The notes under the pieces: generated by a model
Told to the model about the DNA's origin: nothing
The model's database searches: none
The model's input: the letters and a program-made list of their open reading frames with translations, nothing else
Shown here: positions 58,563 through 64,000 of the stretch, in pieces
Position numbering within the stretch: the stretch's first letter is position 1
Layout: each line of letters starts with the position of its first letter
Source: Nocardioides gilvus
GTDB lineage: Bacteria; Actinomycetota; Actinomycetes; Propionibacteriales; Nocardioidaceae
DNA: 64,000 nucleotides
Assembly (NCBI RefSeq): GCF_003194605.1
Contig: NZ_QHKY01000001.1
Coordinates: 62,001 to 126,000, forward strand
Direction: 5' to 3'
Translations under genes and position numbers: made by a program

Positions 58563-59252
58563 TCACAGCCCGCGCAGCACGAACCCCGCCCTGACGAGCT
58601 CGCGCCGTACCCTGCGCGCGGTCTCCACCGCTCCCGGGTTGTCACCGTGCAGGCACAGGGAGTCGAACCCTGGGTCCTGCGCCAGCTCCACCGCGCGGGC
58701 AGCGACGGTGCCGGCACCCTCGATCAGGGCACCGGGCAATTCCCTGGACAGGAGGCGTCCGTCTGGGCCGTAGCCACGGTCCGGGAAGGCCTCCGACCAG
58801 GTGCGGCGCCCGCTCGTTGACGCCAGGTCAAGGAGGACTCCGGGGACCATCCCCAGGACAGGCAGGTCCCCCGACCCGTCGAGCACGGCCCTCGCCTGGT
58901 CGGGGTCGTCCATGGCCCGGTGGTAGAGGGCGCCGTGTGGCTTCACGTACCGCACACGTGTGCCCTCGGACTCCGCGATGCTGCTGAGTTGTCCGACCTG
59001 GTCGGCCACCTGCTCGCGCAGCACCTCGTACTCGACGTCACGAACCACTCGCCCGAAGTGAGGCCGGTCGTCGTAGGAGACCTGGGCGCCGATCGAGACC
59101 CCCAGTGCCGTGGCCCGGGCGCACACCTCCCGCATGATCGCGGCCGACCCGGCGTGGTAGCCGCACGCCACGTTGGCACTGGACACCACCTCGAGCAGCG
59201 CAGCGTCATCGGTGATCTCCTCGCCCAGGTCTGCGTTGAGGTCCACGTGCAT
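58563..59252 (-). CDS. pxpA: 5-oxoprolinase subunit A (LamB/YcsF family)
   Basis: A 229-residue catalytic-core subunit. It starts HVDLNADLGE, has the NVACGYHAG metal-site motif, GAQVSYDDRPHFGR and VKPHGALYH, all typical. First gene of pxpABC. The ATG is six bases after CAGAAT. The usual family start DLNCDLGE has Ala in place of Cys here. Confidence 0.93.
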   Translation of the reverse strand: MHVDLNADLGEEITDDAALLEVVSSANVACGYHAGSAAIMREVCARATALGVSIGAQVSYDDRPHFGRVVRDVEYEVLREQVADQVGQLSSIAESEGTRVRYVKPHGALYHRAMDDPDQARAVLDGSGDLPVLGMVPGVLLDLASTSGRRTWSEAFPDRGYGPDGRLLSRELPGALIEGAGTVAARAVELAQDPGFDSLCLHGDNPGAVETARRVRRELVRAGFVLRGL

Positions 59253-59258
59253 GGCGAC

Positions 59259-59264
59259 ATTCTG
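59259..59264 (-). promoter_or_regulatory. -10-like element of pxpABC, leaderless
   Basis: CAGAAT on the minus strand, six bases before the ATG at 59252. GGGAG further upstream is too distant for a ribosome site. Confidence 0.45.
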
Positions 59265-59283
59265 CTCCCTCGGTCATGACCCG

Positions 59284-59289
59284 TAGCCT
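59284..59289 (+). promoter_or_regulatory. -10 element of the prolyl oligopeptidase gene, leaderless
   Basis: TAGCCT, seven bases before the ATG at 59297. It argues against an ORF start 21 bases upstream, which would lie on the wrong side of the hexamer. Confidence 0.55.
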
Positions 59290-59296
59290 TCGCTGC

Positions 59297-61447
59297 ATGT
59301 CGGATTCACTGCGGCCCCCCGTGGCACCACGTCGTCCCGTCTCCCGCGAGCTCCACGGGCTGACCCGCACCGATGACTACGAGTGGTTGCGCGAGAAGGA
59401 GTCGCCGGAGGTGCTTGCCCACCTCGAGGCGGAGAACGCCTACACCGAGGCAGCCACGGCACACCTCGCCGACCTGCGCCAGACCCTCTTCGAGGAGACG
59501 AAGGCACGCACCCTCGAGACAGATCTCTCCATCCCCACCCGCAACCGGGGCTGGTGGTTCTACTCACGCACCTTCGAGGGCAAGGAGTACGGCGCCAGCT
59601 GCCGGGTCCCGGTCATCGACGAGAACGACTGGACGCCCCCGGTCCCCGACGCCCAGGCCCACGTGGACCAGCCCGCCCTCCCCGGGGAGGAGGTCCTGCT
59701 GGACCTGAACGAGTTGGCCGAGGGGCACGACTTCTTCTCCCTGGGCGGTTCGGCCCTCACCCTGGACGACACCCTGCTGGCCTGGTCGGTGGACACCGAG
59801 GGCGACGAGCGCTACACCGTGCGGATCAAGCGTCTCGCCGACGGCGAGCTGCTGCCCGACGTGGTCACCGGCGTCCTGGGCGGCGTCACCTGGCACCCGG
59901 ACGGCAACTCCTTCTTCTACACGACCGTCGACGACGCCTGGCGCTCCGACAAGGTCTGGCGACACCACCTGGGGACCACCCAGGAGGCGGACGAGTTGGT
60001 CCTCCACGAGGCGGACGCACGCTACTGGGTAGGCGTCGGGCGCAGCCGCGACAACCGCTACATCTTCACTGTCTCCGGTTCCAAGAGCACCACCGAGTGG
60101 GGCTACATCGACACCGCGGACGAGGCAGCCGAGCTTGTCGTCTTCCACCCCCGAGAGGACGGCCTCGAGTACAACCTCGAGCCGGCCCTGATCGGCGGTG
60201 AGTCGGTCTTCCTGGTGCTGCACAACCACGCGGGTCCCGACTTCGAGCTGGCGATCGCCCCGGCATCCCCTTGCGGGCCCGGGAGTTGGAAGGCTCTCAT
60301 TGCGCACGACCCCCGGGTGCGCCTCGAGGACGTGGACGCCTTCGCCACCCACCTCGTGGTCCACCAGCGCAGCGAGGGACTGACCCAGTTGCGCATCGTC
60401 GACCTCGGCCCCGACGGTGTCGGCGAGGGCCACCTGGTCCAGTTCGACCGCGAGGTATACACGATCGGCTCCGGTGGGAACCCCAACTTCGACCAGCCGA
60501 CCGTACGGCTCGGTTACACCTCGCTGGCAGTGCCGGCCTCGGTCTACGACTACGACGTACGCAGCCGCGAACTCACCCTGCTGCGCCGGACCCCCGTGCT
60601 CGGAGGCTTCGACGTCGACGACTACGAGGAGCACCGGCTGTGGGCCACGGCCCGTGACGGCGAGAAGGTTCCGGTCTCCCTGGTGTGCCGCAAGGGGGCG
60701 AGGGCCGACGGACCTGTCCCCACGCTCCTCTACGGCTACGGTTCCTACGAGTCCTCCATCGACCCGTACTTCTCCGTGCCACGCCTCTCCCTCCTGGACC
60801 GCGGCGCCGCCTTCGCCATCGCCCACGTGCGTGGGGGCGGAGAGATGGGACGGCGCTGGTACGACATGGGCAAGTTGGCGCAGAAGGCCAACACCTTCAA
60901 CGACTTCGTGGATGTCGCGCGTCACCTCGTCGAGACCGGGTGGTCCAGTCCGGACACCCTGGTGGCCGAAGGTGGCAGCGCCGGCGGACTGCTGATGGGG
61001 GCCGTGGTCAACCAGGCTCCGGAGCTCTTCGCCGGGGTGGTGGCCAATGTTCCCTTCGTCGATGCCCTGACGACGATGCTGGACTCGACCCTGCCGCTCA
61101 CGATCGGCGAGTACGAGGAGTGGGGCAACCCCGAGGCCGACGCCGACGTCTACGCGCTGATGGCCTCCTACGCGCCCTACGACAACGTCGCCCCCGTCGA
61201 CTACCCGCCGATCCTGGCCGAGACCTCCCTCAACGACACCCGGGTGCTCTACGTCGAGCCGGCCAAGTGGATCGCCAAGCTCCGAGCCACTGCCCAGGGC
61301 CGGCGGGAGTTCCTGCTGCGTACCGAGATGAGCGCCGGACACGGGGGCGTCTCGGGTCGCTACAAGGCCTGGCACGACCGCGCCTTCTCCCTGGCCTGGA
61401 TCCTCGACCGGATGGGCCTGAGCGGCCAGAGCACCGGTGTTGCCTGA
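59297..61447 (+). CDS. S9 family prolyl oligopeptidase (oligopeptidase B-like)
   Basis: A 716-residue cytoplasmic serine peptidase that cleaves short peptides. The N-terminal beta-propeller (about 70-400) is followed by the alpha/beta-hydrolase domain with Ser561 in GGSAGG, Asp647 in SLNDTR and His682 in SAGHGG. The start GLTRTDDYEWLREKESPEV is the family opening. It resembles PtrB, but the acidic residues that confer Arg/Lys specificity cannot be checked here. No signal peptide. Divergent from pxpA with a short shared gap. Confidence 0.92.
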   Translation: MSDSLRPPVAPRRPVSRELHGLTRTDDYEWLREKESPEVLAHLEAENAYTEAATAHLADLRQTLFEETKARTLETDLSIPTRNRGWWFYSRTFEGKEYGASCRVPVIDENDWTPPVPDAQAHVDQPALPGEEVLLDLNELAEGHDFFSLGGSALTLDDTLLAWSVDTEGDERYTVRIKRLADGELLPDVVTGVLGGVTWHPDGNSFFYTTVDDAWRSDKVWRHHLGTTQEADELVLHEADARYWVGVGRSRDNRYIFTVSGSKSTTEWGYIDTADEAAELVVFHPREDGLEYNLEPALIGGESVFLVLHNHAGPDFELAIAPASPCGPGSWKALIAHDPRVRLEDVDAFATHLVVHQRSEGLTQLRIVDLGPDGVGEGHLVQFDREVYTIGSGGNPNFDQPTVRLGYTSLAVPASVYDYDVRSRELTLLRRTPVLGGFDVDDYEEHRLWATARDGEKVPVSLVCRKGARADGPVPTLLYGYGSYESSIDPYFSVPRLSLLDRGAAFAIAHVRGGGEMGRRWYDMGKLAQKANTFNDFVDVARHLVETGWSSPDTLVAEGGSAGGLLMGAVVNQAPELFAGVVANVPFVDALTTMLDSTLPLTIGEYEEWGNPEADADVYALMASYAPYDNVAPVDYPPILAETSLNDTRVLYVEPAKWIAKLRATAQGRREFLLRTEMSAGHGGVSGRYKAWHDRAFSLAWILDRMGLSGQSTGVA

Positions 61448-61572
61448 AGAATCCCCGCACTTGTGGGGGCGGTCCTGAAAACTCCCTGAGAGTTGGCTCC
61501 CGCGGCAACTTCACGGCCACCCCGGACGTCGAACCCTGTGAGAGACACGGTGTTTGGTCATGCGGATCTTCG

Positions 61573-61598
61573 GGAATCTTCGTGCACCAGCAGCCGTT
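61573..61598 (+). promoter_or_regulatory. SigR/SigH-type promoter of sigB
   Basis: GGAAT (61573-61577), 18 bases, GTT (61596-61598), about 50 bases before the sigB ATG. In M. tuberculosis sigB is a known SigH/SigE target and in Streptomyces hrdD is a SigR target, so the call fits established biology. In the 200-base gap I also see a weak CCCCGCA/TGTGGGG hairpin after the oligopeptidase stop. Confidence 0.78.
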
Positions 61599-61634
61599 GA
61601 CCACGGTGTGACCGCCCCAGTGCGGACACGGAGC

Positions 61635-61640
61635 AGGAGG
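61635..61640 (+). promoter_or_regulatory. ribosome binding site of sigB
   Basis: AGGAGG, seven bases before the ATG at 61648; it fixes the start and shows that sigB, unlike many neighbours, is translated from a leader. Confidence 0.8.
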
Positions 61641-61647
61641 CAACCTC

Positions 61648-62613
61648 ATGGCCACTCGTACGGCAACCCGCCCGCAGAGCGTGACCCGCGAAATCGAAGG
61701 ACGGGACTCAGTCGGTCTCTACCTGGACGAGATCGCCCGGACCCCGCTGCTGGACGCCATCACCGAGGTGGAGCTCTCCAAGACCATCGAGGCCGGGCTG
61801 ATGGCTGAGCACCTGCTCGCCACCGGCCGGGTCGGCCGTCGCAAGGGCGGCGCCCCGATGAGCGCGACCGAGGAGGAGCTGACCTGGCTCGCCGAGGAGG
61901 GCCAGAAGGCGATCAACACGTTCGTCAGCGCCAACCTCCGTCTGGTGGTCTCGATCGCTCGCAAGTACGGGCGCGCGCAGATGCCGATGCTCGACCTGAT
62001 CCAGGAGGGCAACACCGGCCTGATCCGCGCGGTCGAGAAGTTCGACTACGCCAAGGGCTACAAGTTCTCCACGTACGCCACCTGGTGGGTGCGTCAGGCG
62101 ATCACGCGAGGCATCGCCCAGCAGGCACGCGTGGTCCGTCTTCCCGTCCACGTGGTCGAGGAGCTGAACCAGGTGGGCAACGCCCGCCGCACTCTCGAGC
62201 GGCAGCTCGGCCGGGACCCCGAGCCCGCCGAGATCGCCGGCGAGCTGGGGCTCAGCATCGACCGGGTCCTCGACCTGATGGCGTGGGGTCGGGACCACGT
62301 CTCGCTCGACACTCCTCTGGACGAGAACGGTGACACCACCCTCGGTGACCTGATGTCACAGGAGACTGTTCCCAGTCCCGACGGGACCGTCCTTGACGTG
62401 GAGGCCCGCCAGCGTCTCGACACCCTGGTGTCCCAACTCGACGAACGCTCGGCTGAGATCGTCCGGGCACGTTACGGACTCACCGACGGCAGGCAGCACA
62501 AGCTGGCCGACATCGGTGCCCAGCACGGCATCTCCGCCGAGCGCGTACGTCAGCTCGAGCGTGAGGCCCTGCAGAAGTTGCGCCGTCTCGGCGATCCAGA
62601 TCTGGCCGCCTGA
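61648..62613 (+). CDS. sigB: principal-like (group 2) RNA polymerase sigma factor
   Basis: A 321-residue sigma-70 factor without the N-terminal extension of SigA. Region 1.2 begins DSVGLYLDEIARTPLL, region 2 has [18 protein letters not shown] and TYATWWVRQAITRGIAQQ, and region 4 ends ERVRQLEREALQKLRRLG. It matches SigB of mycobacteria and HrdB-like group 2 factors. It is preceded by a thiol-stress-type promoter and followed by a strong two-part hairpin. SigB would extend a SigR-type response into a general stress programme. Confidence 0.94.
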   Translation: MATRTATRPQSVTREIEGRDSVGLYLDEIARTPLLDAITEVELSKTIEAGLMAEHLLATGRVGRRKGGAPMSATEEELTWLAEEGQKAINTFVSANLRLVVSIARKYGRAQMPMLDLIQEGNTGLIRAVEKFDYAKGYKFSTYATWWVRQAITRGIAQQARVVRLPVHVVEELNQVGNARRTLERQLGRDPEPAEIAGELGLSIDRVLDLMAWGRDHVSLDTPLDENGDTTLGDLMSQETVPSPDGTVLDVEARQRLDTLVSQLDERSAEIVRARYGLTDGRQHKLADIGAQHGISAERVRQLEREALQKLRRLGDPDLAA

Positions 62614-62637
62614 CCTCCCTCCCCGGTCGGCCAAAAC

Positions 62638-62691
62638 CTTCGGGCCCGCACGGAGGCTGTCTTTTCAGACAGCTCCGGCGCGGGCCCGAAG
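62638..62691 (+). terminator. terminator of sigB
   Basis: An outer 12-base-pair stem CTTCGGGCCCGC/GCGGGCCCGAAG encloses an inner stem CGGAGgCTGTCT/AGACAGCTCCG with loop TTTC. The right arm overlaps the last codons of the converging coaE gene, so it may end both transcripts. Confidence 0.8.
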
Positions 62692-63270
62692 TGCTTCATG
62701 GATCTCATCGACGCGGGCCTCGAGCGCACCGAGGTCGCCGGTGTTGTCGATGACGAAGTCTGCGATGGCCAGGCGCTCCTCACGACTGGCCTGGGCGGCG
62801 ACCCGAGCCCGGGCGTCGGCCAACGACATGCCGCGTTGCTCCACCATCCGCTGGATCTGCACCTCGACCGGGACGTCGACCACCACCACCGCGTCGAAGG
62901 CTCCCGCCTGGCCCGTCTCGGCGAGCAACGGGATGTCGTGCACCACCACTGCACCCTCAGGGGCAGCCGCCTCGAGCTCAGCGCCAGCCGCACGGATCAA
63001 GGGGTGAAGGATGGCCTCCAGCGCCTTGCGCCGGGACTCGTCAGCGAAGACCAGAGATCCCAGAGCTGGACGGTCCAGCAGGCCCTCGGGGGTCAGCACG
63101 CCTTCACCGAACTCCTCCACCACTGCCGCCAGGCCGGGGGTCCCCGGCCCGACCACCGCACGGGCCAGTAGATCTGCGTCGACGACGACGGCGCCGAGCT
63201 CGGCGAGACGGGCGGAGACGGTGCTCTTGCCGGATGCCACTCCCCCGGTCAGACCAACTCGAATCGTCAT
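62665..63270 (-). CDS. coaE: dephospho-CoA kinase
   Basis: Last enzyme of coenzyme A synthesis: phosphorylates the 3'-hydroxyl of dephospho-CoA. The 201-residue protein has the P-loop GGVASGKST (9-17), the DADLLAR motif after it, HPLIRA and the lid stretch RMVEQRGMSLADARAR near 140-155. The AAGGAG site fits the ATG. It lies downstream of rpsA but behind a strong terminator, so it is separately transcribed or depends on read-through. Mycobacterial enzymes carry an extra C-terminal domain; it is absent here. Confidence 0.95.
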   Translation of the reverse strand: MTIRVGLTGGVASGKSTVSARLAELGAVVVDADLLARAVVGPGTPGLAAVVEEFGEGVLTPEGLLDRPALGSLVFADESRRKALEAILHPLIRAAGAELEAAAPEGAVVVHDIPLLAETGQAGAFDAVVVVDVPVEVQIQRMVEQRGMSLADARARVAAQASREERLAIADFVIDNTGDLGALEARVDEIHEALRARAGAV

Positions 63271-63315
63271 TCCACTCCTTCTTGCCCACAGGTCTCGTGC
63301 AGAGGCGAAAAATAC

Positions 63316-63352
63316 CGTACGGCCCGCCCGGTGTGACCGGGCGGGCCGTACG
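63316..63352 (-). terminator. intrinsic terminator of rpsA
   Basis: A perfect 17-base-pair stem (63316-63332 with 63336-63352), loop of three bases, followed on the minus strand by GTATTTTTCG. The only hairpin in the window with a real T-run. Confidence 0.9.
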
Positions 63353-63383
63353 TGGTGGTGCTAGTTGCGGGTCAAGCGTTGAC

Positions 63384-64000
63384 TCAGCTCGCCGCGCCGC
63401 CGGTGAGCTTCTCGCGCAGGGCCTGCAGAGCCTCGTCGGACGCCAGCGAACCGCCGACCTCCTCGGCCTGCTCGACCTCGCCACCGGAGCTGTACGAGGT
63501 GGACTCGCCAGCCTCGGCCTCGGCAACCTTGGCCTCGGCCTGCTGCTTGACGTGCGCCTCCCAGCGGGTGTGGGCCTTGGCGTACTGCTCTTCCCAGGTC
63601 GCGCGCTGGTCGTCGAAGCCCTCGAGCCACTCGCCGGTCTCCGGGTCGAAGCCCTCGGGGTAGACGTAGTTGCCCTGGTCGTCGTACGTGGCGGTCATGC
63701 CGTACAGCGTCGGGTCGAACTCGTCGACGTCGGCTGCTGCGGAGGTCTCGTTCGCCTGCTTGAGCGAGAGCGAGATGCGGCGACGCTCGAGGTCGATGTC
63801 GATGATCTTGACCATGACGTCGTCGTTGACCTGGACGACCTGCTCCGGGATCTCCACGTGGCGCTCGGCCAGCTCGGAGATGTGCACGAGGCCCTCGATG
63901 CCCTCCTCGACGCGGACGAACGAACCGAAGGGCACCAGCTTGGTGACCTTACCGGGAACGATCTGACCGATCTGGTGGGTGCGGGCGAAGTGCTGCCACG
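63384..64000 (-). CDS. rpsA: 30S ribosomal protein S1 (C-terminal part)
   Basis: The frame is open to the right window edge (reading HFARTHQIGQIV at the edge), so the N-terminal S1 repeats are missing. Visible is the end of the last S1 OB-fold (IVPGKVTKLVPFGSFVRVEEGIEGLVHISELA, written here in two parts: IVPGKVTKLVPFG and SFVRVEEGIEGLVHISELA), then ISLSLKQAN and an acidic, Ala/Glu/Gln-rich tail of about 115 residues with YPEGFDPETGEW, as in actinobacterial S1. S1 binds mRNA on the 30S subunit. An efficient terminator follows. Confidence 0.93.
   Translation of the reverse strand, partial: WQHFARTHQIGQIVPGKVTKLVPFGSFVRVEEGIEGLVHISELAERHVEIPEQVVQVNDDVMVKIIDIDLERRRISLSLKQANETSAAADVDEFDPTLYGMTATYDDQGNYVYPEGFDPETGEWLEGFDDQRATWEEQYAKAHTRWEAHVKQQAEAKVAEAEAGESTSYSSGGEVEQAEEVGGSLASDEALQALREKLTGGAAS

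Overview
The window is a stretch of ordinary-looking chromosome from a high-GC Gram-positive bacterium, most likely a Propionibacteriales/Nocardioides-type actinomycete. This rests on the strong G/C third-position bias, frequent GTG starts, SepH, SigA and SigB homologues, Nocardioides-like versions of many DUF genes, and a long run whose order matches the M. tuberculosis Rv2682c-Rv2710 region (dxs, RNA methyltransferase, APC transporter, ceoB, ceoC, DUF3159, OB-fold, DUF3710, dut, DUF3093, DUF4193, suhB, sigA, DUF7455, sigB). I see no insertion sequence, prophage, CRISPR array, plasmid origin, rRNA or convincing tRNA. No gap between genes exceeds 300 bases.

Layout. 1-8.0 kb: fatty-acid metabolism (FabG-type reductase, MaoC hydratase, TesB thioesterase, fadA-fadB) plus a secreted M23 peptidase and a PAC2 protein. 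8.1-16 kb: dxs with a coupled amino-acid permease, a pterin-dehydratase/VOC fusion, a double Nudix protein, a small gene under a perfect LexA-type box, and an ECF sigma factor with a membrane partner. 16-30 kb: aconitase, RNA methyltransferase, a KimA-like transporter divergent from the RCK pair ceoB/ceoC, the dut operon, zinc-ribbon DUF4193, inositol monophosphatase and ferrochelatase. 30-39 kb: lactone oxidase, SepH, MOSC protein, aldo/keto reductase, thymidine kinase, a phosphodiesterase with DUF5998, and a GNAT/acyl-CoA-synthetase fusion. 39-47 kb: topoisomerase IV genes parC and parE enclosing an LprG/P55-like lipoprotein-exporter pair and a beta-carbonic anhydrase. 47-64 kb: sigA, HhH-GPD and UspA proteins, a GCS2 ligase, DUF4192, dinB, the 5-oxoprolinase genes pxpABC, a prolyl oligopeptidase, sigB, coaE and the end of rpsA.

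Regulation is the most informative layer. Three genes (sigB, the DUF7455 zinc ribbon, the DUF4193 zinc ribbon) are preceded by GGAAT-N18-GTT, the spacing of SigR/SigH thiol-stress promoters. A perfect TCGAAC-N4-GTTCGA box lies over the promoter of an uncharacterised 123-residue protein. About twenty genes have a TANNNT-like hexamer 6-8 bases before their start codon, which predicts leaderless or nearly leaderless mRNAs and helped choose starts. Two TTAC-N6-GTAA palindromes lie near the fatty-acid genes. I found no clearly new multi-gene system. The best leads are the thiol-stress trio, the LexA-controlled orphan and the KimA/CeoBC potassium module.
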